Positions 1 through 7,439 are shown, numbered from the stretch's first letter. The stretch is DNA of 64,000 nucleotides from Oscillospiraceae bacterium (GCA_015065965.1 SVPH01000008.1:1-64000); one strand, 5' to 3'. Translations and numbers: made by a program. The notes: generated by a model from the letters alone, not told the origin.

Positions 1-153
1 AATAACATAATAATCCCATTCTTTCAGGCGGATTTTATCAGCCTTCATATCCAGCGGATTATATTCCATAATCAGCTTTGTTGCCCAGCCGGGTTCGGTC
101 AGAACTCCGTCGGAATTCAATAATTTTTGTGGCTTTTCTATTCTGTGATTCAT
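1..153 (-). CDS. DUF2804 family protein, N-terminal part (runs off left edge)
   Basis: Only the first 51 codons lie in the window; the gene continues to the left. It opens with MNHRIEKPQKLLNSDG and contains RLKEWDYYVI, which resembles the N-terminus of DUF2804 proteins, a family of unknown function. The ATG is preceded by AAGGAAG. It starts 11 bases after the cdsA stop and is probably the last visible gene of the ftsH-cdsA run. The matching C-terminal part of a DUF2804 protein sits at the opposite edge of the window, so the two are either paralogues or one gene cut by the window boundary. Confidence 0.6.
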   Translation of the reverse strand, partial: MNHRIEKPQKLLNSDGVLTEPGWATKLIMEYNPLDMKADKIRLKEWDYYVI

Positions 154-164
154 TTTTTACTTCC

Positions 165-992
165 TTAAACAATTAAAAATAAGTAATAACAAACAGGCAC
201 TACAAAAAGTACACTGTCAAAGCGGTCAAGCACTCCGCCGTGACCGGGCAGGAAATTGCCGAAATCCTTGATTCTGCAGTCTCTTTTGATATATGAAAGA
301 AACAAATCTCCGAGCAAGCCAAAAATCGAACCCAAAAATCCGATAACAATAAAAGCAATCCAAGGCACATCGGTTTTGCAGAAATGAAGGATAATTCCGT
401 AAATGAGCATGCCGAGTATTCCGCCCGCAACTCCGCCGAATGCACCTTCAACGCTCTTTTTCGGGCTGATTGACGGAGCAAGCTTATGTTTGCCGAATTT
501 TGAGCCAATGAAATATGCTCCCGCATCGGCACACCAAGCCGAGATAAACGGAATCAAAACAAGATTTCTTCCGTTGTTAAGGTTCATCATCGGAACGAGA
601 AGTGAGATAAAAAACGGGAATACATATGCACCGAAAAAAGCTGCAAAAATACCGTTTGTACCGATTTTTTGCTTTGAAATTATTTCGGCAAAAAACAGAA
701 TAAACACAAAAACAAACATCATTGCGATGAAAGCATATACATCGGCATTGAAATATATAAACCAAGGTATTAGCATTGCCTGAATAATACAGAATGCCTG
801 CAACAGCCTGTTTTTAACAAGTCCCGTATTGCATACAAGTTCCTTCGCCATAAAGAAGCAGGCGATTGTTTCAAGAATTCCCGTTGCCCATACAGGTAAA
901 ACAAGAAGCACAACAAGGCAGACAGTTATCCACACTGCGGCAACAATAAGCCTTGTTCCGAGTGACTGAAATTCTGTTTTTTTCTTTCTCAT
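165..992 (-). CDS. cdsA: Phosphatidate cytidylyltransferase
   Basis: This 275-residue integral membrane enzyme makes CDP-diacylglycerol from phosphatidic acid and CTP, the branch-point step of bacterial phospholipid synthesis. It has about eight hydrophobic segments. The family signature lies near residues 233-260: a KR pair, then KDFG, LPGHGG and DRFDS, the conserved Mg-CTP binding region. Length is usual for CdsA. The start ATG follows GGTGAT four bases after the stop of the upstream membrane protein, suggesting translational coupling. In many Firmicutes cdsA lies with uppS, dxr and rseP; here it sits with ftsH and a type IV ABC permease-like gene instead. Confidence 0.93.
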   Translation of the reverse strand: MRKKKTEFQSLGTRLIVAAVWITVCLVVLLVLPVWATGILETIACFFMAKELVCNTGLVKNRLLQAFCIIQAMLIPWFIYFNADVYAFIAMMFVFVFILFFAEIISKQKIGTNGIFAAFFGAYVFPFFISLLVPMMNLNNGRNLVLIPFISAWCADAGAYFIGSKFGKHKLAPSISPKKSVEGAFGGVAGGILGMLIYGIILHFCKTDVPWIAFIVIGFLGSIFGLLGDLFLSYIKRDCRIKDFGNFLPGHGGVLDRFDSVLFVVPVCYYLFLIV

Positions 993-996
993 AATA

Positions 997-1641
997 TCAC
1001 CGTTCTATTTCATCAACATCTCTTGAATTTGCATAAATCTTTTTCATTCTCTCATCGGGAAAATTCTCATCAAGGAAAACTTCAATTCTGTTTAAAGGCT
1101 CTAAACCTTCTTTTCTTTCGTTCCATCGGAGTGCCGCAACAGCGGAAAGTCCCGCATCAAAAACAAAAAATGCTATGAATGCCCAGACGAAAACACCGCT
1201 TAATTTCATCGGAATAAAAGCGATTAATTTATCCGTCAGCGGCATTATGAGCTTAACCCAAGCGATTCCGAGTACACCCCAGAACAATGAATAAAGCAAG
1301 CAAACTCTGCCGTTGATGTTCAAGGGTAAATGGCTGTAATCCCAAGCAACGGAGCCGAAAACGATTTCCTGACCGAGCGAGCATATGTATTCCGCAACCG
1401 TGCCGACAAGGAAGGATATTATGAACACTTTCCACAAAGAAGAATCCGTAAATTTGCTCAAAACGGCAGTCAGCAAAACCCCACCCATTCCGTAAGCTAC
1501 ACTTAAAGGACCGTAAACCAATGATTTTCGGCTTTCGATATAGCCGTTTTTAATCAGACACCACAATGTTTCAACGGTAAATCCCACCACACAGCATACG
1601 AGAAAAATATATACATATTTATAAAAAACTTTCATTCTCAT
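997..1641 (-). CDS. Putative ABC-transporter type IV (CmpB-like) membrane protein
   Basis: The 214-residue protein resembles PF06541, annotated as putative ABC-transporter type IV and common in Clostridia. It has five to six hydrophobic segments in the first 150 residues with the typical TVETLWC, YGPLSVAYG and VAEYICS stretches, followed by a short charged C-terminus. Real transport activity is not established for this family, and no ATPase is adjacent. The ATG at 1641 follows AAGGACGG at good spacing; the gene lies 22 bases after ftsH and four bases before cdsA, so all three are probably cotranscribed. Confidence 0.75.
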   Translation of the reverse strand: MRMKVFYKYVYIFLVCCVVGFTVETLWCLIKNGYIESRKSLVYGPLSVAYGMGGVLLTAVLSKFTDSSLWKVFIISFLVGTVAEYICSLGQEIVFGSVAWDYSHLPLNINGRVCLLYSLFWGVLGIAWVKLIMPLTDKLIAFIPMKLSGVFVWAFIAFFVFDAGLSAVAALRWNERKEGLEPLNRIEVFLDENFPDERMKKIYANSRDVDEIER

Positions 1642-1663
1642 CGTTTCCGTCCTTTCTTAAAAA

Positions 1664-3475
1664 TCAGGCGTTCAGAATATTCATAAACTCTTCGCCCGTA
1701 ATGGTTTCTTTTTCGTAAAGATACTGTGCCAATTTGTCAAGTTTTTGCTTATTTTCGGTAAGTATTGCCATTGCCTTGTCATACTGCTTTTTGATAAGTG
1801 CAACAACCTGACGGTCGATTTCCGTCTGCGTTTCTGCCGAGCAGGCAAGCGAAGCATCGCCGCCGAGATACTGATTTGTAACCGTTTCAAGGGCGACCAT
1901 GCCGAATTCGTCGCTCATGCCGTAGCGGGTTATCATCGCTCTTGCAAGCCTTGTAGCCTGCTCGATGTCATTGGCTGCACCCGTTGACACCGAGCCGACC
2001 GCAAGCTGCTCTGCAGCCCTGCCGCCCGTATAGGTGGCAATTTTATTTTCAATCTCTTCCTTGCTCATTAAATAATGATTCCCTTCGTCAACCTGCATTG
2101 TATAACCCAATGCACCCGATGTTCTCGGAACTATCGTGATTTTCTGAACGGGTGCGGAATTTGTCTGCATTGCGGCAACAAGTGCATGACCGATTTCGTG
2201 ATATGCAACAATCATCTTTTCTTTGTCGGTCAGCAAAGAGTTTTTCTTCTGATAGCCTGCAATAACAACCTCTATGCTTTCTTCAAAATCCGCCTGCATA
2301 GCAGCCTTGCTTCCTCTGCGTACCGCACGCAAAGCAGCTTCATTAACAATATTTGAAAGCTCTGCACCCGACGCACCCGAAGCCATTCTTGCAATTGCTG
2401 AAAAATCAACATTCGGTCCCACACAGATTTTTTTTGCGTGAACTTTGAGAATTTCTTCTCTGCCTTTCAAATCGGGCAGCTCAACGGGAACCCGTCGGTC
2501 AAATCTGCCGGGTCGTGTCAAAGCAGGGTCAAGGGATTCGGGTCTGTTGGTTGCGGCAAGGATAATAACGCCCGTATTGCCCTCAAAGCCGTCCATTTCA
2601 GTCAGAAGCTGGTTGAGAGTCTGCTCTCTTTCATCGTTGCCGCCGATGTGATTATCACGCTTTTTGCCTATGGCATCAATCTCGTCAATAAACACGATAC
2701 ACGGTGCTTTTTCTTTTGCCTGCTTGAAGAGGTCACGCACCTTTGATGCACCCATACCAACAAACATTTCAACAAATTCCGAGCCCGAAATTGAGAAAAA
2801 CGGAACATTTGCTTCACCTGCAACAGCCTTTGCAAGCATTGTTTTACCCGTGCCCGGAGGTCCGACAAGCAGAATGCCTTTGGGCATTGAAGCACCGATT
2901 GCCTTATATTTATCGGGATTGTGAAGATAGTCAACAACCTCTGTCAGGTTTTCCTTTGCTTCATCTTCGCCTGCAACATCGCTGAATTTTATTCCGCTTG
3001 AGGATTTAACATATATCTTTGCGTTGCTCTTGCCCATATTGAACATCATGGAGTTGCCGCCGCCAGCTTTATCCGTGAATTTTTTCATCACAAGCTGACC
3101 GAGTCCGACCATGAGAGCCATAGGCAAAATCCAACTCAAAAGTATGCTGAGAATCGGCGACATTTCTTCTATTATTTCACCTGTGAAATCAACATTGTAT
3201 TTGATAAGACGCTCAGTGAGCATAGGATCATAAATGGTACCTGTTTCATATACATTCTCTTCGTTTTTATCGGTAAATAGGATTTTGTTATCCTGTATTT
3301 CAACTTTACCGATTTCACCGTTGACGGTCATCGAAATAAAAGTGCTGTAATCAACCTCTTTAACTCTCATATTGCTCAGAAGCGGCATAACAATCGCATT
3401 GAAAAGAATGATTACCGCAAGAAAAATGCCGTAATAGAACATCATCGGCTTTTTCGGTGTTTTAACTTCGTTCAT
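1664..3475 (-). CDS. ftsH: ATP-dependent zinc metalloprotease FtsH
   Basis: A 603-residue membrane-anchored AAA protease that degrades misfolded membrane proteins and unstable regulators. From the N-terminus: one transmembrane helix (about residues 13-33), a small external domain, a second helix near 112-132, Walker A GPPGTGKT, Walker [10 protein letters not shown], the second region of homology with RPGRFDRR, and the zinc-binding HEIGH of the M41 peptidase. All key residues are present. The ATG at 3475 is chosen because AAAGGGG precedes it; the frame is open 18 codons further upstream without a good ribosome binding site. The promoter region carries a phased TTCAAC array that is also present in front of a broken second copy near 9.0 kb. 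Confidence 0.95.
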   Translation of the reverse strand: MNEVKTPKKPMMFYYGIFLAVIILFNAIVMPLLSNMRVKEVDYSTFISMTVNGEIGKVEIQDNKILFTDKNEENVYETGTIYDPMLTERLIKYNVDFTGEIIEEMSPILSILLSWILPMALMVGLGQLVMKKFTDKAGGGNSMMFNMGKSNAKIYVKSSSGIKFSDVAGEDEAKENLTEVVDYLHNPDKYKAIGASMPKGILLVGPPGTGKTMLAKAVAGEANVPFFSISGSEFVEMFVGMGASKVRDLFKQAKEKAPCIVFIDEIDAIGKKRDNHIGGNDEREQTLNQLLTEMDGFEGNTGVIILAATNRPESLDPALTRPGRFDRRVPVELPDLKGREEILKVHAKKICVGPNVDFSAIARMASGASGAELSNIVNEAALRAVRRGSKAAMQADFEESIEVVIAGYQKKNSLLTDKEKMIVAYHEIGHALVAAMQTNSAPVQKITIVPRTSGALGYTMQVDEGNHYLMSKEEIENKIATYTGGRAAEQLAVGSVSTGAANDIEQATRLARAMITRYGMSDEFGMVALETVTNQYLGGDASLACSAETQTEIDRQVVALIKKQYDKAMAILTENKQKLDKLAQYLYEKETITGEEFMNILNA

Positions 3476-3520
3476 AAAATACCCCTTTATCACTTTATGC
3501 CGTAAGTATAAAACACTTTC

Positions 3521-3558
3521 TTCAACCAAACTTCAACTGAAGTTCAACAATTGTTGAA
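3521..3558. promoter_or_regulatory. Helically phased TTCAAC repeat array upstream of ftsH
   Basis: TTCAAC occurs at 3521, 3532 and 3543, exactly 11 bases apart, and the inverse GTTGAA follows at 3553, giving the 16-base palindrome TTCAACAATTGTTGAA. One-turn spacing on one DNA face is what a regulator binding cooperatively would use. The same array with the same spacing is at 9049-9076 before the ftsH fragment. The ftsH -10 is probably TATACT, about 10 bases closer to the gene. The protein that would bind is unknown. Confidence 0.45.
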
Positions 3559-3594
3559 GTAACACACCATACTCTTCGATTTTGCGTTTTACTA

Positions 3595-3623
3595 TTGAGA
3601 AAACAGTTTCGGTAATGTATAAT
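3595..3623 (+). promoter_or_regulatory. Sigma-A type promoter, rightward
   Basis: TTGAGA at 3595-3600 and TATAAT at 3618-3623 are separated by 17 bases. It would start transcription near 3630, just ahead of the small open frame at 3646. The arrangement mirrors the MATE promoter near 9.1 kb, which also lies just beyond an ftsH upstream region. Confidence 0.5.
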
Positions 3624-3645
3624 GAAAACTCAAACAGTAAGAAAT

Positions 3646-3876
3646 ATGCCCGGCAGCGAAAGACCGCAGAAAAATCCCAATCAGCAAACTGAACCCGAAA
3701 CAACCGAATCTGATGAGGAAACAACAACTGTTCCGAACGCAGATGTTCAGACAACTCAACCGCAACCTCCCGAAATGAACGGAGAAATGCCAAACTTCAA
3801 CAGCGAATTTCCTGCACCTCCGCCAAACAATGTTAACTCTTTCGGCAACGCCAGTATGCTGTCGATGAGCAACTGA
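3646..3876 (+). CDS. Hypothetical Pro/Glu/Thr/Asn-rich small protein, possibly a gene remnant
   Basis: A 76-residue frame starting MPGSERPQ, low in hydrophobic residues and dominated by P, E, T, Q and N, with runs such as EETTTVP and PPEMNGEMPNF. No domain is recognisable. The composition recalls linker or tail regions of secreted carbohydrate-binding or CotH-like proteins of Clostridia, so it may be the surviving end of a larger gene. A good promoter lies 23 bases upstream, but no clear ribosome binding site is visible, and an ATG at 3622 overlaps the -10 box and cannot be used from that promoter. Confidence 0.3.
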   Translation: MPGSERPQKNPNQQTEPETTESDEETTTVPNADVQTTQPQPPEMNGEMPNFNSEFPAPPPNNVNSFGNASMLSMSN

Positions 3877-4017
3877 ACTTCAAAAAGGCTGTTGCATTTT
3901 GCACAGAACGAAAAGCAAAAGTAATAGAGAATTAAAAAAGATCAGATTATCAAAGACCCATTCTGTTGCTCACATTACAAAACCCATAGACTTAATCTCC
4001 ATATTTTCACATACTGT

Positions 4018-4047
4018 GAGGCAGGGAAAAACTCCCTGCCTCTTTGA
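4018..4047. terminator. Hairpin between convergent units
   Basis: A 10-base-pair perfect stem GAGGCAGGGA / TCCCTGCCTC with a 5-base loop, followed on the plus strand by TTTGATATT. It lies just past the stop of the minus-strand gene at 4050. Between 3877 and 4017 no gene or other feature could be recognised. Confidence 0.5.
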
Positions 4048-4049
4048 TA

Positions 4050-4466
4050 TTACTGTGCTTTTATCTGCCGGAATGTATCCTCCACCACTTCATCCATATC
4101 AAAAAACATTGTTCTGCTGTCCGCATCAAAATAACCGGTTACTTTATAACGCTGATCCGGTTTGCATTTTTCGGGTAGCATCGCTTTAATCGGTTCTACT
4201 AAATTTTTGTTTCCGGTGCTTAATGTATTGATTTGCTCAGCTCTCGGCTTTGAAAACGGAACAGGTTTACTTTCATTACTCTTACATGCACGAATAGCAA
4301 AAACTCTGTTTTCCGGAGAAATACAGTATTGCACATTTGCGGGATAATTCATATCCTCCAACACTTTCTTTGAAAAAGTGATTGTAGCACGATTAATATA
4401 CAAATCCGGAGTAGAGTTCACATTGATATCAATAAGTTCAAAGTTAATATTTTTAAAATCTTTCAT
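4050..4466 (-). CDS. Hypothetical protein downstream of serine recombinase
   Basis: A 138-residue soluble protein of unknown family. It has a mixed N-terminal half with NRATITFSKKVLEDM and a charged C-terminal half ending DMDEVVEDTFRQIKAQ. No catalytic motif or DNA-binding helix is obvious. It starts 24 bases after the stop of the large serine recombinase and is almost certainly in the same transcript (ATG preceded by AAAGGACAA). The pairing suggests an accessory role in recombination or element maintenance, but that is inference from context only. Confidence 0.6.
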   Translation of the reverse strand: MKDFKNINFELIDINVNSTPDLYINRATITFSKKVLEDMNYPANVQYCISPENRVFAIRACKSNESKPVPFSKPRAEQINTLSTGNKNLVEPIKAMLPEKCKPDQRYKVTGYFDADSRTMFFDMDEVVEDTFRQIKAQ

Positions 4467-4490
4467 AAATAAATTGTCCTTTCTTATTCT

Positions 4491-5696
4491 TTAAATTTCG
4501 TCCATTTCATTGATAGATTTAATAATGTTTAAAAACTGTTTACGCTCATCCGAAGTCCAAGCCGTATCAAGCAAAAAGTAGCCGCGAAGCACACCGGACT
4601 TAACCTTTGCCACAACAAACTTCTTTTCAAATGCTTTAGGCGGTTTTTTTCTATTCCACCTTCCTTCAGAAAGAAGCTTCTGAGTTTTATTCCAATCCTC
4701 TCGTTTTATAATAGCAGGATGGTTGTTTTCCCAATGCCATTGCGGCAGCACATCACGGTTTTTAATCGTTTTATGAGAAAGATAATCTTTGGAATATGTT
4801 TTTTGATACAACACATCACCACAATATTTTTCGTTTGAAAGAATGCTGCGAATAGTTCCGCTTTTCCAACACTCCATTCCTTTAGGTGAGCGTATTTTTT
4901 GTTCTGTGAGCGAGTCCGCAATCGCTTGCGGAGATGCTCCCTCAAGAAAACTATCGTAAATGTAACGAACAATTTCAGCTTCGGCAGGCTCTATTTTTAT
5001 TCTTCCCGAGTAATCACGGTAATATCCGATAGTGTTTTTCACTGTAAATTTATACAATCCCTCTTGCATCCGATAACGAATACCTTCTTTAATCGCAATG
5101 CTTTTCTGCTGACTTTCAAGTTCAGCAAGAGCAGAAAGAATTGAGATTATTAATTTATTTCCGCTATCGCTGGTATTGATACCTTCCGATTCAAAATTAA
5201 CAGCTACTGGTGGATTGAGGTTATCCAAAACACGCAAAGTGCTTAGTATATCAACAATGTTACGGCCAAATCGACTTATACTCTTGGTGAGAATCAAATC
5301 AATTTTTCCGGCTTTTGCATCCTCAATCATCTCCTGAAATCCAATTCGCTTATTCAGAGATGTGCCTGAAATGCCTTCATCTGTGTAGATTTTAACTAAA
5401 CTGTAATTCGGATTGCTCTCGATAACAGACTTAAAATGCTGTATCTGCATTTCAAAACTGCCTACCTGTGCTTCTTCTGCAGTACTGACACGGCAATAGG
5501 CAGCTACGCGGATTTGCGGAGAGTTTTCATAAGCATACAGTTTTTTCTCAGGCATTATAATTGTAACTTTGCGTTCACCGTTACGGTTTTTGGCAATCGT
5601 GTCTCTGATGCGTTTCTTTTCTTCTTCACGAAAAGTATTTTTTTCATTTTTCTGTCGTGCTTGCTCAATGCGTTCAGCATCTAATTTTTTCGCCAT
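4491..5696 (-). CDS. Large serine recombinase (resolvase/invertase family), no zinc ribbon
   Basis: A 401-residue site-specific recombinase. The N-terminal resolvase domain has the catalytic serine in AAYCRVST (Ser71), the SRFGRN arginine motif and the long E helix (LAELESQQKS). The recombinase domain follows (TIGYYRDY to EKYCGDVLYQK). Classical large serine integrases then carry a cysteine zinc ribbon and coiled coil; here there are no paired CXXC motifs and the chain ends in a short LRGYFLLDTAWTSDE module, so it is a short-form enzyme or a C-terminally reduced one. An unusual basic N-terminal extension of about 60 residues precedes the resolvase domain. The start codon directly abuts the stop of a 23-codon leader frame. 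Target sites could not be identified. Confidence 0.85.
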   Translation of the reverse strand: MAKKLDAERIEQARQKNEKNTFREEEKKRIRDTIAKNRNGERKVTIIMPEKKLYAYENSPQIRVAAYCRVSTAEEAQVGSFEMQIQHFKSVIESNPNYSLVKIYTDEGISGTSLNKRIGFQEMIEDAKAGKIDLILTKSISRFGRNIVDILSTLRVLDNLNPPVAVNFESEGINTSDSGNKLIISILSALAELESQQKSIAIKEGIRYRMQEGLYKFTVKNTIGYYRDYSGRIKIEPAEAEIVRYIYDSFLEGASPQAIADSLTEQKIRSPKGMECWKSGTIRSILSNEKYCGDVLYQKTYSKDYLSHKTIKNRDVLPQWHWENNHPAIIKREDWNKTQKLLSEGRWNRKKPPKAFEKKFVVAKVKSGVLRGYFLLDTAWTSDERKQFLNIIKSINEMDEI

Positions 5697-5768
5697 TTAT
5701 CCTGACCCATTGAGTGCGAGTTTTGTGATCAATAAACACGCACCTCCTTCTCTTATTTTTTGCACCAT
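5697..5768 (-). CDS. 23-residue leader peptide coupled to the recombinase
   Basis: A short frame beginning MVQKIREGG starts at an ATG with a near-perfect ribosome binding site (GGAGGTGATA directly before it). Its TAA is immediately followed by the recombinase ATG, which itself has only a weak AGGA-like site. A second GGAGGT lies inside the leader. This layout predicts translational coupling: ribosomes finishing the leader restart on the recombinase gene. The frame is too short for database-style recognition; whether the peptide matters or only the translation does cannot be told. Confidence 0.45.
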   Translation of the reverse strand: MVQKIREGGACLLITKLALNGSG

Positions 5769-5962
5769 TATCACCTCCAATCTGCCGAAAAATCTATATT
5801 AACCGCTGTTGGCTTGGAGAAAACAGCAGTTAACATAAAATATAATAATCACCTAAATTATTTGTTCAAGGAATTTTTAAAAACTTCACATTATGAAAGC
5901 TTTCATTCATGTTTGCTATTGTTTGGGGAGTTGATTAAATATAGCAAAATTTCAAAAGCGCC

Positions 5963-5991
5963 TTGACTGTGTCACGATACCGTGATACAAT
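5963..5991 (+). promoter_or_regulatory. Promoter with palindromic operator in the spacer
   Basis: TTGACT (5963-5968) and TACAAT (5986-5991) are 17 bases apart. The spacer holds TCACG-ATAC-CGTGA (5972-5985), a perfect 5-base inverted repeat, placed where a bound repressor would block RNA polymerase. It drives the DUF4160/DUF2442 pair, whose second protein ends in a helix-turn-helix-like segment, so autoregulation is a reasonable guess. From 5777 to 5962 no gene is seen. Confidence 0.6.
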
Positions 5992-6009
5992 AACCTTGAA
6001 AGGAATGAT

Positions 6010-6267
6010 ATGATGCCTGTATTATCAAGATTTTACGGAATAATAATAAGAATGTACTTTCAGCAGAGCGAGCATAATCCGCCGCATATTCACGCAATCT
6101 ACGGTGAACACGTCGCTGCTGTTGATATTCAGAACGGAAATGTGCTTGAAGGTTATCTGCCCGCCAAAGCTCTTGAAATGGTCAGAGAGTGGATTTCGAT
6201 TCACAAAGATGACTTAGCAAAAATTTGGGACACTCAGGAATTCAAGCAGCTTTCTCCGTTGGAATAA
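6010..6267 (+). CDS. DUF4160 domain protein
   Basis: An 85-residue protein matching the DUF4160 pattern: MPVLSRFYGI, then YFQQSEHNPPHIHAIYGEH with clustered histidines, and an E-rich amphipathic C-terminus. The start is ATGATG after GAAAGGA; either ATG could be used. It lies 12 bases before the DUF2442 gene. This pair is recurrent in bacterial genomes and has been suggested to behave like a toxin-antitoxin module, but function is not established. The expected partner and an operator-bearing promoter are both present here. Confidence 0.8.
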   Translation: MMPVLSRFYGIIIRMYFQQSEHNPPHIHAIYGEHVAAVDIQNGNVLEGYLPAKALEMVREWISIHKDDLAKIWDTQEFKQLSPLE

Positions 6268-6279
6268 GGAGGTATCTCT

Positions 6280-6714
6280 ATGTTTCACAAGGTTAAATCC
6301 GTTAGTGCTTTGCCCGAATTCAAACTCAGCGTTCAGTTTTCAGAAGGTGTAACAAAAATTTATGATGTCTCTCCCCTGTTTGACAAGTGGTCTATGTTTG
6401 CTCCGCTAAAAGATAACCCCGAATTGTTTTATACCGTTGAGGTTGATGTCGGCGGTTACGGAATTATCTGGGGTGACGAAGCGGACATTTCCTGCGATGA
6501 ACTGTGGGAAAACGGTGAAGTTATTGAAACACCCTTTGACGGGCTTATGTCATTCGGCGACGCAACAACTCTGTGGAGTCTTAACGAGAGCACTCTCCGC
6601 AAAGCTATTGCATACGGAAAGCTTGTAAACGGAGTTGATGTTTGTAAGTTCGGCAAGCAATGGGTTGTTTCAATGGCGGCGATGATAAGAGAATACGGCA
6701 ATCCGAAAATGTAA
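6280..6714 (+). CDS. DUF2442 protein with C-terminal helix-turn-helix-like segment
   Basis: A 144-residue protein. Residues 1-80 fit DUF2442 (KVKSVSALPEFKLSVQFSEG, YDVSPLF, GGYGIIWGDEADIS). The last 45 residues (NESTLRKAIAYGKLVNG to MIREYGNPKM) read like a small helix-turn-helix module that recognises DNA, making this the likely regulator of the operon. Start ATG follows AAGGAGGTATCTCT. The pair is closed by a strong terminator, so it is a compact two-gene unit. Its neighbours are a recombinase and gene fragments, in keeping with mobile or accessory origin. Confidence 0.75.
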   Translation: MFHKVKSVSALPEFKLSVQFSEGVTKIYDVSPLFDKWSMFAPLKDNPELFYTVEVDVGGYGIIWGDEADISCDELWENGEVIETPFDGLMSFGDATTLWSLNESTLRKAIAYGKLVNGVDVCKFGKQWVVSMAAMIREYGNPKM

Positions 6715-6728
6715 TAGGATACAAAGAA

Positions 6729-6756
6729 ACCCGGCATGCAATGCATGCCGGGTTTT
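6729..6756. terminator. Strong terminator after the DUF4160/DUF2442 unit
   Basis: An 11-base-pair GC-rich stem ACCCGGCATGC / GCATGCCGGGT with a 3-base loop followed by TTTT. It may also serve the opposing minus-strand gene, whose stop is about 100 bases away. Confidence 0.8.
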
Positions 6757-6852
6757 ATGTGATTTAAAGCAAGATTATAGTTGCGCACTTTTGTATATCA
6801 GGCTTGTTATTTATAATCTACATCAAGTTTTGTCATTTAGAAAACACTAAAA

Positions 6853-7071
6853 TTATTCGTTTATATTCTCTTTTTCAGCTTCCTGCTTTTTCTGTTCCGC
6901 CAGCCACTTTTCATATTCTTCACGCTGACGACGGGCATGAAACCTTCCGAGTGCAGCAGCCATTCTTTTTTTAGCTAATGCTTTTGCTTCTTCGTCATCT
7001 GTAATGTAGTCATCGTATACGCTTGCAACTATGCCATCAAAATGATATTCTGCAACTTTTATAACCCCCAC
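6853..7071 (-). CDS. Hypothetical small charged protein behind a structured leader
   Basis: If the GTG at 7071 is used, the product has 72 residues: a short beta-like start (VIKVAEYHFDGIVASVYDDY), then a strongly charged helical or coiled-coil region (KALAKKRMAAALGRFHARRQ) ending in EKENINE. I do not recognise the family. A GGGGAGGAG stretch lies directly before the GTG, so spacing is poor; the same frame stays open back to an ATG at 7221, through the terminator-like hairpin, and another ATG at 7134 follows AAAGGAG closely. The true start is therefore uncertain. It lies in the accessory stretch near the recombinase. Confidence 0.45.
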   Translation of the reverse strand: MGVIKVAEYHFDGIVASVYDDYITDDEEAKALAKKRMAAALGRFHARRQREEYEKWLAEQKKQEAEKENINE

Positions 7072-7095
7072 CTCCTCCCCAAAAGCTCTGCAAAT

Positions 7096-7123
7096 AAAAA
7101 AGTGCGCAGCCGAAGCTACGCAC
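7096..7123 (-). terminator. Terminator/attenuator hairpin with UUCG loop in leader
   Basis: On the minus strand GTGCGTAGC-TTCG-GCTGCGCAC (one G-U pair) is followed by six T. It is an ideal intrinsic terminator, about 25 bases before the small gene, inside its 5' leader. Read-through must be controlled or inefficient for that gene to be expressed. Confidence 0.7.
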
Positions 7124-7146
7124 AAAAAACGCATAACTCCTTTTGC

Positions 7147-7257
7147 TGCGACACAAACTTCCACTATCCTGTAAAGGTATGCGAAAACAGAGCATGCATT
7201 TTTATTAAAATAAAAATCCATACCTTTTACAGGAAATATTATTAAGTTCGTGTCGCA
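7147..7257 (-). ncRNA. Long structured 5' leader or small RNA
   Basis: The predicted RNA folds into one long stem. Outer arms 7244-7257 and 7147-7160 pair over 14 bases with one G-U; inner arms 7219-7233 and 7168-7181 pair over 14 bases with one bulged A; a loop region holds a further 9-base inverted repeat. A promoter lies so that the RNA would begin at the foot of the stem, and the UUCG terminator follows. The size to the terminator, about 160 bases, fits a small RNA or a riboswitch-like attenuator. An inverted-repeat element remnant is the main alternative. No known RNA family was recognised. Confidence 0.5.
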
Positions 7258-7262
7258 CGCTT

Positions 7263-7291
7263 AGTATATCACGGTTTGTATTGTTTTTCAA
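7263..7291 (-). promoter_or_regulatory. Sigma-A type promoter of the structured leader
   Basis: On the minus strand TTGAAA (7286-7291) and TATACT (7263-7268) are 17 bases apart. The expected start near 7256 coincides with the 5' foot of the long leader hairpin. Between this promoter and 7440 no gene is visible. Confidence 0.6.
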
Positions 7292-7439
7292 CATAAAAAA
7301 TTATCGTTTATAACTCAAGTTTGGAACTGCCAAAAAAGCTGTTTTTTGCAAGCAAAATTTGACGCTTTATTGACACAATTCAGTGTGTATGAATATGAAG
7401 TTTTTCTTGACTTTTTGGGTTATCGTATTTTTGAACAAA

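Noticed and set aside
3476-3529. Upstream extension of ftsH by 18 codons
   Set aside because: The added residues are not FtsH-like and have no ribosome binding site, while AAAGGGG sits correctly before the ATG at 3475.
3899-4189. Plus-strand frame over the 4018 hairpin
   Set aside because: It runs through a terminator hairpin and antisense to the partner gene of the recombinase, with no start site or recognisable composition.
7042-7245. Plus-strand frame across the structured leader
   Set aside because: It is antisense to the leader hairpin and terminator; no ribosome binding site or homology-like pattern.
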